NCBI GenBank assembly: GCA_017311185.1
Contig: JAESUZ010000354.1
Location: forward strand, 558,001-622,000
Length of the DNA: 64,000 nucleotides
DNA from: Proteles cristata cristata
Lineage: Eukaryota > Chordata > Mammalia > Carnivora > Hyaenidae
Reading direction: 5' to 3'
This document shows, in pieces, positions 22,591 to 32,800 of this stretch. Under the pieces are notes generated by a model, which was given only the letters and a program-made list of their open reading frames with translations, had not been told where the DNA came from and made no database searches. The position numbers were made by a program, and so were the translations under genes. Every line of letters starts with the position of its first letter. The stretch's first letter is position 1.

Positions 22591-23884
22591 GGAGCAGTTC
22601 TTTGCTCAGAATCATCCATCCCCCAGTATTATACCTAGAGTCCGTGTGGCCTTACCCCATATTTAAGTTTTTACTTTCTCTACCATTGAAACTATTTTTT
22701 CTATTAGTTTTTATCTCTCCTGTCTTCCAGACTACTTAACACAGAATATTCTCTCTCCCTTTCTAAGTTTTCTGGTTCCCCATCTCTTCATGGCCTTTGC
22801 AAAAAGAATAAAACTGGCAGCCTAGAGATATGACAGTTTGTAAACACTCTTACGGCAAGTTTCTACTCTGTAAGATAGTTCTACAGTGATATTAAAGAGT
22901 CACTCTGTGTATTACTCTGCGGTTTATTCCATGACCCTCCATACCTGCTGACTGACTCAGTCGCACAGAGCTCACATATATTACGTTATTTTTAAAGGGC
23001 TTTGAGTTACCTAAATATCAACCTATTTCAGATCTTTTCCTTTAAAAACACGTAAATAAAATATTTTCTCTACACACATACACCACACACAAATACACAC
23101 AGCATTTAAGTGCCCAAAGGAACTTCACTATATTAGACATCTTGACATTTGCTTTTCCTAGGAGCTTAAAATAAAATAGGCAACACTGACTCAGACAGAC
23201 ATGTAGTGGGCATTCAGCAAATACTACCTACATCATTAAGCTGAGAAGAAACAGTAAAATGTCTGTCCCATATACTACATTCCAAGGGCTGTGGAGGAAA
23301 GAGACAAATATAAAACTGCAGGAAACAGTCCAACAGCTATTGACACCCATATCCAGTTGGCCAAGGATGCTGGGAAACCTCAAGTTCTTTGTTCTTCACA
23401 CCAAAGCAAATAGAACTGTGACATCACAGCTAAAGAAACTAAAAAGGAAGATGGCTCCAATAAGGCAAGAGATGATTAAAAGAAGAAATTCTGATAACAC
23501 GATCATAAAGATCCAAATAAACATAACAGGAATAGATTTTTAAATGATAATACTAATCAGGTGGTTGCAGAGAAAGCTTTCTGATGAGATTATATTTTCA
23601 AAGAGTGGGTACAAAGACAGAAAAAATGAGCAATATGAAAGATGCACACAAAGTGTCAGGCTATTGCAGAGAAAGAAGCCAAGGTTTGTTTAGGCAAATA
23701 TGAAGAAACATAAGCACCTTTTTTCTTCTGTAAGTCTTTCTTTTAAACTCAAGGCAAACAGGAAAACAGAAGTAGAGATAGTTTGGCTAAGTGTAGTATA
23801 GATAATGTTCATGGCAGAGAAGGAGCTCAACTACTGTTATTTTCTCTGTCGGGGTAGTTTTCAGACAAAATGATCGAACGTGGT
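22591..23884. other. Unassigned sequence
   Basis: No feature recognised apart from a short CA-rich patch at 23073-23103. Confidence 0.45.
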
Positions 23885-24000
23885 TAAAAAAAACCATATT
23901 TACTAGCTAATCATTTATTAATTCCCAAGTGCCAGGAATTGGGCTAGTCTTTGGAAATGTTGGAGACTAAGACAAATACAGTCTCTGTCTCCATTACACT
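23885..24000 (-). mobile_element. L2 LINE 3' end, antisense
   Basis: 'aatcatttattaattcccaagtgccaggaattgggctag' and 'ttggagactaagacaaatacagtctctg' are the reverse complement of the L2 end. Confidence 0.68.
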
Positions 24001-24066
24001 TGATTCAAGTGAAATTAAAATGGAAAGGATACGGAACGGCTCCCTTAATACAATCACACACAGATG

Positions 24067-24116
24067 CTCCAAGGTTGGCAATGAAGTTATCTCTGACTTC
24101 TTTGCCAACCTTGGAG
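24067..24116. other. 20-bp-stem hairpin with 10-base loop
   Basis: The left arm 24067-24086 (ctccaaggttggcaatgaag) and right arm 24097-24116 (cttctttgccaaccttggag) are complementary at 19 of 20 positions, with a 10-base loop. The element is not part of any repeat I recognise. Possible readings are a small RNA precursor, a tiny MITE or a template-switch scar. No transcription evidence is available here. Confidence 0.85.
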
Positions 24117-24559
24117 TGCTGAAGATTCATTTTATGAAGGGAGCTGTCAGATTTCTTTACAATGTCTAGTAGATGATGAGAAAATAGTAATGGAGCATTT
24201 GACTGAGTTTGAGACTCCAGAACCCAATAAACCAGTTCCTAAAATACTGAAAGACTTTATGAGGTAACTGTAGAAGACTTAGGGAAGCACACTTGTTTGT
24301 AAAAATTTTATAAGAATGTCAAAAACTAAAAATGTATCTAATGCTTTTTTTTAACAAGTCTAACAATACAGAGATTACAGAAGACAAAGTTAAAAGATCA
24401 CAGTAATGTTGTAATTGGAGTTCTAGTGCACATCTTGCAAGCGTGCCCATACGATGGTGCGCATCTTTTACCAAGCGTGCACATTAATAGCTTGAGCTTC
24501 GCCATGGTGGGAGTATTTACAGAATAGAAAGAGGCGAGTGCCACAAAGGAGAGATTTTC
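24117..24559. other. Unassigned sequence
   Basis: Nothing recognised. Confidence 0.45.
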
Positions 24560-24622
24560 CCTCCTCCTTTCTTCCTTTTCTTCCTCATATCCTTCCCTCC
24601 CTTCTTTCCTTTCTTTCTTGAG
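24560..24622. repeat. Polypyrimidine (C/T) low-complexity tract
   Basis: About 60 bases almost wholly C and T, with CCTTCC and TTCTTT patterns and one short purine break. Confidence 0.85.
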
Positions 24623-24639
24623 AGCCAATGGTTAAACAT

Positions 24640-25170
24640 TTACCCATACACAGATGTCTTAATGTAAAACACTGTGGTTTCTAAACAACTGTATTTCCCA
24701 GTGCGTTTCCTTGGTGTGTATACTTTTCATTTTCATAAATGCTATAGGATTATTTTTCCTTACTGTATACATTTATACTGTGACCACAAACATATGAAAG
24801 TATATGTATTATGAAGTCCCATCATTTATATGGTAAATGTTACACCTGCTTTTAATTGTAGCCAATCCTAAAGGTGGAAAAATTTTTATTCCAATGGTGT
24901 TTTAATTTATGCCATCTAGATTGCAAATAAGGTGAGGGATATTTTTATAAGTTATTGGCAATTTGCATTCCTTCACCTATAAATAGCGTGTTTATACACT
25001 TGCCCATTTTCTTATTTAGTGGTTTACTTTTCATGTCATATTGTCTGGTCCTATTAATAACTGTCAGGTATTATAAATGTTTTTCCTAGCTTATTTTTGA
25101 TGTTTGGACTTTGTATTTGATATCTTTTGTCAAATATCTTTTGTTGACAAATATGTCTCTCTCTCCTTGG
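24640..25170 (-). mobile_element. Old L1 3' portion, antisense
   Basis: 'ttattggcaatttgcattccttc', 'cacttgcccattttcttatttagtgg' and 'gatatcttttgtcaaatatc' follow the reverse complement of old mammalian L1 3' sequence (the 'gaaaatgggcaa...gccaataa' region). It is highly diverged, so the subfamily and ends are uncertain. Confidence 0.55.
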
Positions 25171-25218
25171 TAACTCCTGGTTTTCTGGATTTACTTAAGC
25201 AGTTCTACCCTGCCCACG

Positions 25219-25576
25219 TGTTACGGTCTGAATGTTTGTGTCCTCTCAGCCAAATTCGCATTTTGAAATCTTAATGCCTAATGTCATGGCATTAGGAGGT
25301 TGGGTCTTTGGTTGGGGGGACTAGGTCATGAGGGCAGAGTCCTCATGAATAAGATTAATGTCCTTATAAAGGAGGCCCAAGAGAGCTCTCTTGCCCATTC
25401 TGCCATGAAAGGATACAATGAGAATTCTGCCACTCGGAAGGGGGGCCTTCACCTGACCATGCAGCCTCCCTCATCTCAGTCTCCCAGCCTCTAGAACTGG
25501 GAGAAATACATTTCAGTTTTTTACAAGCCACCCAGTCTGCGGTATTTTGTTAGAGCAGCCAGAACAGACTAAGACA
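25219..25576 (+). mobile_element. MLT1-type solo LTR (ERVL-MaLR)
   Basis: It begins 'tgttacggtctgaatgtttg' and contains 'ggcattaggaggttgggtc', 'taggtcatgagggcagag', 'gaataagattaatgtccttataa' and 'ctagaactgggagaaata'. It ends 'agcagccagaacagactaagaca', which is the full MLT1 order. At about 358 bp it is essentially full length. Flanks 'ccacg' (25214-25218) and 'ccaag' (25577-25581) are a 4-of-5 target duplication. No internal retroviral sequence is present. Confidence 0.92.
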
Positions 25577-25581
25577 CCAAG

Positions 25582-26099
25582 GCATCAAGGAAAGTCACAT
25601 GGACACATAATTTAACAGCATAGAAACTGCTGTTTCTGCTTGAAACTGTACTCAAACTGCTTCTGCTTGAATCCCAGCTCACCATTCTGAGTGCCAGCCT
25701 GTTCTCTCAAAGTCTCTATTTCCCTATTTATAAATTGGGCAAAAAAAGAAACAAAACAACAACAAAATAAAACCTTTATAGAGCTCCACTGAAGAGTAAA
25801 TATTTAACTGTATATTGTTCAATTCACTGTTCATCTCTGTTTTCCCCTGTCTTAAAACGTCTACTCTTCAATTTTCATTTGGTTGTGTTAGTTCATCAAG
25901 TATTTTGACATAGTATAAGAACAGATTACGGTCTAAGGCTGTGCAGATATGACTATTCCTGTCTCTTACCTGATTGGTAAGTGAAATCTTTGAAGAGATT
26001 TCCAACACCACCCCTCTTCTCCATAGCCTCTCGATATCCCATTGTCTTCTGGCTTTAATGGTTGCAGGCTAGTGCTGGTCTGAGTCTTTCTCTATTAAG
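25582..26099. other. Unassigned sequence with a short direct repeat
   Basis: 25626-25642 and 25656-25671 share 'actgc(tg)ttctgcttgaa'. Otherwise nothing recognised. Confidence 0.45.
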
Positions 26100-26111
26100 A
26101 AATTTCTTCTC

Positions 26112-26343
26112 AGGGTGCCTGGCTGGCTCAGTGGTTCAGATCGTGATCTTGCAGTTCGTAGTTTCGAGCCCTAACATTGGGCTCTGAGCTGACAGCTCAG
26201 AGCCTGGAGCCTGCTTCACATTCTGTGTCTCCCTCTCTCTCTCTGCTCCTCCCCAGCTCGTACTTGGTCTCTCTCTCTCTCTCTCTCTCCCCCTCTCTCT
26301 CAAAAATAAATAAATCAACATTAAAAAATATTTTTAAATAAAT
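26112..26343 (+). mobile_element. Carnivore SINE (CanSINE)
   Basis: The head is 'agggtgcctggctggctcag'. A short deletion lies in the anticodon-like region, followed by 'gagctgacagctcagagcctgg', a (CT)n stretch and an 'aaaaataaataaatcaacatt' tail. An 11-bp target duplication (aaatttcttct) lies at 26100-26110 and 26344-26354. Confidence 0.95.
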
Positions 26344-26399
26344 AAATTTCTTCTGGAAGGTTAGAAAAACTTCTGTCTCCTTGTCTTTCTAGAATTTCC

Positions 26400-26600
26400 A
26401 GGAGATAGAGATTACACATATATACCCTTGTATTCTCCTGCATACATTCACATACACACATACACCCTTATGTATTTCAAACTCCAGTGTACACATATCC
26501 ACATGTATTCATAGGTGTATTTACATGTATGTGTACATGTATGTATATATGTGTATATTTATGTGTGTAGATATATGTAAGTGTGTACACACATACTATA
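26400..26600. repeat. AC/TA-rich low-complexity region
   Basis: Irregular runs of 'acacatatata', 'catacacacataca' and 'tgtatgtatatatgtgtat'. A decayed dinucleotide microsatellite. Confidence 0.7.
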
Positions 26601-27059
26601 TTTTTTCCTGAAATTGGCCTGGACCTGGACTCTATTTTTCAAATAGAAATTTCAAGTCTTTCTTTACCTAAAGAAACTTTTCTTCTAATTCTTATTTTTA
26701 ACTTACTGTTGCTCCTCCATTTGTTTGGTTTCTTTCCTCCTGGATTGTTTTTCCAAGTTAAGTGTCTTAGAACAGCCTTCTATATTTCTCCTGTTTTCTA
26801 CTCAGCATCTTCATTTCTTGGTGTTTTTGCTCTATGTTGTGAGATAATCTGGTTCTTCTAGGAATCAAATTCAAACTTTAGAAAAGACATTTCTCCTTTC
26901 AAATTCTCTGCTGAAATTTTAAATTTCCAAGCATGTTTTCTTCAATTCTAGAATTTGGGGATTCTAATTGTAATCTCTTAAAAAGTCTTCTGACCTTTTC
27001 AGTAAAGTCTGCATCTGTCAAATCCATTATTTCTATATTAACATGAAAATCTTTCCAAC
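26601..27059. other. Unassigned sequence
   Basis: T-rich sequence; no element recognised. Confidence 0.45.
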
Positions 27060-27335
27060 TGGCTGATTTGGCTGTTCACACATGCTTTGGTTATCTCTCT
27101 TCCAGACATACAGTAGGACTGTATTTCCTGCCCACATGAAGGCTATTCTTCTAGTTAGTGGCTTTTCTATCATCCTGAGCCTTGTAGTAAGATCAATGAT
27201 GCCACAGAGAAGAGCCCTCCCACCAACCTGCAATGAAAATGTATTATGGGTGAGAATTAATCTCATTTTAAGCCACTTACTTCTGGGGGTCATTTGTTAT
27301 TATTGCAGCAAAGTCTACTATACTCTGATATAGTC
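27060..27335 (+). mobile_element. Probable old LTR (MaLR-like) 3' part
   Basis: 'gccctcccaccaacctgcaatgaaaatgtattatgggtgag' then 'ttaagccacttacttctgggggtcatttgttattattgcagca' resembles LTRs that end with 'ttaagccactgagatttggggttgtttgttactgcagca'. Family not assigned. Confidence 0.45.
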
Positions 27336-28967
27336 TACTTAGCCTTCTTTTCTCAGATAAAATTTCACTCTTCTGGCCACTGTTGACAACTCCTTGAGTA
27401 ACCTGTAGAAATTAAGCAGTTGGAGTTTCTCATGAGTGGGAAACCATAAGTGAACAGAAAGATATATCTTTTATAGTAATGGACCAGCTAAAAATGACCT
27501 GGCTCTTGTCCTCATATATGAGAATGAATTCTTTCTTCTCAAAGTTGTACAAGGGGAGTTCTTCCTTTGCATGTCAAGACTTTGAGGCAGGCAGGCAGTT
27601 TACCCATGTAGTAAAACACTATGTTTAAATGGAGTATGAAGGATTAGGGATCCTACAAAGAGCAAAAGCAGCAAGTCAGGAGATGTGGGCTCCTCACAAA
27701 ATCTTGCAAGTCATCAACTTGACTAATCATAGTATTTATGGTAAAGCAAGCTGCCTTCTCTGTTGCTTATCCCTTGACTTCCGTCTGATGACTATGAGAA
27801 GGAAGCTCTGTACCTGCTCTCTCCACAATCTCTGGAGAACGTGTAGTCACAGACCCAGCCTCAAGGGTCCTCTAAGCTTTTTACTTTGGTTGCTGTGATG
27901 TTGCAGAAAAGAATTAAGAGGGGCAGGGAGACAAAATAAGCGATGGGGCAACCATCTTCACAGACCCTCGCCTGCAGATTTAAAAAGAACAGGAGAGATG
28001 CCACGTTTCCTGAGAGAAATGAAATGTCCTGATTTTTTAAAGCAATGCAGATGTGCAATGACGAAAGAAAAACTCCAGAAACTGGTGTGCTTGATATCAA
28101 GCCTTAATTAAATTCTAATATGTGTATTAAATAAGTTGTGGCTGCTTCAAAAGAAGTGATGGCCAAGAATTAATATTTGTTTACCTAGATTGGATTGTGA
28201 AACCTGGTTGATTCAACCTGCTTGATTCAGGGAAGAACCATGGACATAAAACAACAAGCTTAGCAAAAGATTTTACTGTTTCAAGATATCCTTTTATAGA
28301 AGATGAAGAAATGACGAGGAGTGAAATGGATTAATCGCTGGTTGAAAATAAAAAAATTCCTAAAGAGCATTGATTAATGACTTCAAGTCAATGTGGAAGA
28401 AAATCTGTATGAGCTGCAGAAAGTCTTTATCCTTTTCAATGACATATATCGATGTCAGATACAATAGCACAAATCTGGCTTAACAGAAGCTCATATATAA
28501 GAACCAGGGACTTTCGTTAGCCACAAGGTCAAAATAATGCACAAATAATATGCTTGCCAAAACAGCATTGGAAAGCTTAGGCTATATTACAAAGATATAC
28601 AGAGTTTAGGAGGTAAGCAAGGTGAGAAAGGGTCAGCACAACTGACTCAGTACTGGCAAGCCCATACCATGCCTTTATGCTAATAAGAAAATGGAGGTCC
28701 TTTCTCTGTGAAGACACAGCCCTCAGCCAGGACATGTGGCTTGGTGAGTGGAGTGAAGGCTAGAATTTTGCCTCCCTATGCCACCTTGCCAGGCACACTT
28801 GTACACAGATAATCAGTGTAACTATATGGCAATCTTAGTACTAAACTGCTATACTCAGTACTGCTCAGACCTCACCTGGCAGGTTTTGCTCCGAACTGGG
28901 TATTTCTTTTTAAGAGAGTCTTTCAAAGTGGGATAATTTCAAAGATGAAAAGAATAGCAATTCGTTT
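27336..28967. other. 1.6-kb interval with no recognised repeat
   Basis: No gene or repeat I can support. Short frames are present on both strands without family features. Confidence 0.45.
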
Positions 28968-28986
28968 GAAAAGTAACTCATATGAG

Positions 28987-29216
28987 GGGCGCCTGGGAGG
29001 CTTAGTCGGTTAAGCATCCGACTTTCGCTTGGGTCACGATCTCGCGGTTCGTGGGTTCAAGCCCCGCATCAGGCTCTGTGCTGACTGCCAGCTCAGAGCC
29101 TGGAGCCCATTTCAGAGTCTGTGACTCCCTATCTCTCTGACCCTCCCCTGCTCATGCTGTCTCTCTCTCTCTCTCTCCTAGAAATAAAAATATATATATA
29201 TATAAAAAAAAAGAAA
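28987..29216 (+). mobile_element. Felid-type SINE, young subfamily
   Basis: The head is 'gggcgcctgggaggcttag' and the B box 'ggttcaagccc' carries one change. It has 'gctgactgccagctcag' and a 'cctagaaataaaa' tail with a (TA)n insertion. A perfect 19-bp target duplication (gaaaagtaactcatatgag) lies at 28968-28986 and 29217-29235. Confidence 0.97.
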
Positions 29217-29235
29217 GAAAAGTAACTCATATGAG

Positions 29236-29514
29236 AAAGGGTTTAAAAACCGGGCAAGGCTAGGACTTGATGAGAGAAAACTCAAGAGACCATGATAGCA
29301 GACTTCAACTATATGAAAGGAAAGGGATTAGATTATTCTAGGTGGATCCCGAAGGTCAAATGAGGACTAACAAGTAAACTCCTGATGCCCTATATATAGT
29401 GAGTGTTCACAAAATATGTCAAATCAAGTCATAATTATAACAAGATACACATTTCACTTAAGTTAAAGGGGCATTTTCCATAAATATGGCAATTCAAAAC
29501 TGGGATGGCTTCAT
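29236..29514. other. Unassigned sequence
   Basis: Spacer between two SINEs in opposite orientation. Near 29385-29430 it faintly resembles an L2/MIR end. Confidence 0.4.
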
Positions 29515-29707
29515 TTTTTTCTGTTGTTCACTTATTTTGAGAGAGAGAGAGAGAGAGTGAATGTGTGCATGTGGGAGCTGGGCAGGGGCAGAAAGAGAGA
29601 ATCCCAAACAGGCTCCATGCTGTAGGTGCAGAGCCCAACATGGGGATCGAACCCACAAACTGCAAAATCAGAACCTGCTTACCCAACTGAGCCACCCAGG
29701 AGTTCCT
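29515..29707 (-). mobile_element. Older carnivore SINE, antisense
   Basis: On the plus strand it runs (GA)n, 'cccaaacaggctccatgctg', 'gggatcgaacccacaaac', 'aactgagccacccagg'. Flanks 'gggatggcttc' and 'aggatagcttc' are a diverged target duplication. Confidence 0.92.
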
Positions 29708-29854
29708 AGGATAGCTTCTTTTAAAAAATAAATTCCTCATCAGTCAAGAACTTTATAGCAGAGCCTTCATTAAGCAAAGATTGAACCAGCAAAACTTCCA
29801 AATTTTTACACAATGTCATAGCACACAGTGTTTGACTATTCATATGTAAGGGGT

Positions 29855-29960
29855 TGTAACAGATACAAATATAAATAACACACATTTAATGCCTTTAAGG
29901 AGTTCACAGTCTAGTAATGAAGACAGATGTGCATACAACCATCACACTAAGGTATAAACG
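29855..29960 (-). mobile_element. L2 fragment, antisense
   Basis: 'tttaaggagttcacagtctagtaatgaagacagatgtgc' matches the reverse complement of the L2 3' region. Confidence 0.65.
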
Positions 29961-30734
29961 ATTATTTCCTGGACATAACCAGTATAGAGAACACATCTAT
30001 ACAATAGAAACCATGTATTTATATTTTTACTCTCCTCTGCAAGAACTGGAGCCTGAACAATCCAATAATTTGCCATTATGTGTTTATTCTCTTCTCGTTA
30101 CATATGCAGCCCCAGTAGGAACACTAAGAACATATTTATTCACAATATCCACTAAAGCCTACTTTATTCTTAGGTATTTGAGAACAACCTGAACACAGTA
30201 CATCCTGTACAACTGTCATTCATGTTTTAATCTTATTTAAATCAGAATTAACCACTCATGCTTCCTAAGGAGCCTGTACATCTGGTTTACCCAAGAAGGT
30301 CCTGGCTTGTGCTGTTGTTCCAGCATAATCACTAATATCACATCCTTCTCTCTCAAAAGTGTCCAGTTTGGACTGGAAATTGTATGTTCACTCTGATGCC
30401 ATCCTACCTTCTGAATGCCCCATGATCCACTTTGTGTAACATAAAGAAACCTAAAAACCACTAAATGAGTAATTTTAAATTGAACAAGACACTTAACAGG
30501 TGACCACTAAGAATACTTAAATACCTTACTACAAAGCAGATTAAAGTAGCTACCTAAACAAAACACAAAGATCTACAGAAGTAATCGGGGCAGAAGAGAA
30601 GACCTACAACCGATTACAACACAAAGGCTCTTTGAGAAATGGAGAATTTCCTTAAAGCCAAGAAATAGGTTAAAATGTCAGTAAGTAGAGAGGGCACTCC
30701 AACTAGAGCATGAAAATACTGTTATACTCATGTT
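29961..30734. other. Unassigned sequence
   Basis: Nothing recognised. Confidence 0.45.
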
Positions 30735-30790
30735 TATTCATTCATTCATTTATTCACCCAACAAATAAGAATATAAGTTAAATTGGTTCA
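30735..30790 (-). mobile_element. L2 terminal fragment, antisense
   Basis: 'tattcattcattcatttattcacccaacaaataagaata' is the reverse complement of the L2 end. Confidence 0.5.
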
Positions 30791-31352
30791 AGGAACAGTA
30801 TATTATGTAGGTAACAAAATCGGGAAATGGAAATATTAGGTTAGTCAGATGATATTCCTATATCAACATTCCTTTTTTGTTGTTAGCAACAGAAATTGAA
30901 ATGGAAGGAAAATAAGACTAAATGGGTTTTCTAAGGTGCTTTACATATTATTGTTAGCAAATGTGATTCAATATAACCATCTAAAATAGTAATGGTCTGT
31001 CCCTTAGTGATTTTCTTCATTCAAGTCATTTTTTCTCTTTCTCCTGCCTGGGGATTTATGATTTAACAGCCTGTAATAGGCAAGATAAAGCCATTCATCA
31101 TGCAGGCTTAATGTGGGAAAGTAAATTTAACTTGGTGAGCTTGATATATAAATATTGGCCTTTTTGGGAACACACAGTATATTTACTTGAGTGTAAAATC
31201 CAGGCTATATACTATGTCCAACAAACTTCTCAGGCTCAGGGAAGGGCCTTTCAGTTTATGAAGCCTGTACCACTCAGGTGGGAGAAAGAGGTTATGGGAT
31301 TCTCTTGCCCCTACTCTCTTGACAGCATTTTAGTAACAGAACATTTTATCTC
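30791..31352. other. Unassigned sequence
   Basis: Nothing recognised. Confidence 0.45.
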
Positions 31353-31383
31353 AATATTTATATTTATATTTATATTTATTTAA
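31353..31383. repeat. (TTTATA)n microsatellite
   Basis: About five units of 'atttat' with no flanking SINE. Confidence 0.85.
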
Positions 31384-31858
31384 AGTCCAATGGAAATTAA
31401 CCTGGAAATTTGAGAGTGGGTTTACTCTTGGTAGATTTATTCACAAAGGTGGCTGGAATGTCTCTGACAAAGACAAGATAATGAAAATGACATTTATAAG
31501 TTTTAATGCTTTGTCTAGACATTGTTGATAAGCCACCAACCATTGTATGTGCCAGAAAGGCTTTAGGTAATAAATGTCGAGAATACCATCAGAAGGAGCT
31601 GAGGCTCTATAACAACCAGTCAATACAGAGAAATATTGTCAGGCTGATGAATCAAATTATTTCACTTTTATTCATTGTTACCCAGTGATTCTAGCATTTT
31701 TTAGATAAAGCTAATATTTAAACTGAGCAATTTGAAAATGTAGCTACAAACCTCTATTTAAAGCTTTAGTATTAAGAGGAAGGCTTAAAGTTTCACATTA
31801 GTTATGTTCCATTAATATAGTTAATATTTTGGAATATTGGTCATTTTATTTTAAAATT
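31384..31858. other. Unassigned sequence
   Basis: Nothing recognised. Confidence 0.45.
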
Positions 31859-31867
31859 CTAAAATTG

Positions 31868-32077
31868 GGGGCACCTGGGTGGCTCAATCAGTTAAGCCTC
31901 CAACTCTTGATTTCAGCTCAGGTCATGATATCATGGTTTGTGGTTTCAAGCCCCATGTCCATGCAGTGACAGTGTGGAGCCTGCCTGGGATTCTCTCTCT
32001 CCCTCTCTCTCAGCTCATGCACGAGTGTTTTTTCTCTCTCTCTCTCAGTAAAATACACTTTTAAGAAAATAAAAAAA
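31868..32077 (+). mobile_element. Carnivore SINE (CanSINE)
   Basis: The head 'gggggcacctgggtggctc' is followed by a body with 'ggtttcaagccccatg', two CT stretches and an A-rich tail. The 13-bp 'ctaaaattggggg' at 31859-31871 recurs at 32078-32090 as the target duplication. Confidence 0.95.
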
Positions 32078-32329
32078 CTAAAATTGGGGGCCTGTGTACA
32101 TAAATGGCTCTCACTAGAAGTGATGGTTTAAGTCAAACCATCAGCAATATCAAAAGGTTTTGTCAAAGCCAAAGCCGAAGCCATCTCAATGCCAACTGCA
32201 GCTAGCATACCTTCAGTTAAATACAAACAACGTTCACAAGCAGGGCTACCAAGGAATGACGTATCATATCTCTTTTTCTGAATATCATAAAAATATATCC
32301 AGTTACTAGAGATAATTCAGTTTAACAGA

Positions 32330-32800
32330 TAATGTGAGTGCCTATGACTCGATAACCTCTAGGTTCTGCGGACTGAAAGTTAAGCAAACCGAAGCTCCTG
32401 TCCTCAGTAAGCATAATCTACTAATTTAGGGTATCAGACTACTATCCAGACAAAGAGATGGACTCAGATAATTAACTTTCAATTTGTCCAACTGCTTCAT
32501 CTATATACAAATATATGTACTGGGTGAGGAAAGGGTATACAAAATTAGGGTTGTGAACTTGCCCTTCTGGGACTCACAATTTGAGAATCTGGATTATAGG
32601 AAGATAGGCACATACAGAAACAGTAAGACAAGACTGTACTCCAGGGGTACTGAGAACACATTTTGTAATTCAGTTGATGATACAGTCAAGGCGGTCTCCA
32701 AGCTGGTCAGGGAAGGCTACAGAGAAAGGGTGGGATTTGAGAATGTACTAGAGCCAGGAAGACAGAAGTCATTCTAGGAGGTTAGGGTCTCTGCTATGGA
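32330..32800 (-). mobile_element. L2 LINE 3' portion, antisense
   Basis: 'agctcctgtcctcagtaagcataatctac', 'gtcagggaaggctacagag' and 'gggatttgagaatgtactagagccaggaagacagaag' match reverse-complement L2. It lacks the terminal 30-50 bases. Confidence 0.65.

Noticed and set aside
22349..22739. Val/Cys repeat peptide frames
   Set aside because: Translation of the (TG)n microsatellite.
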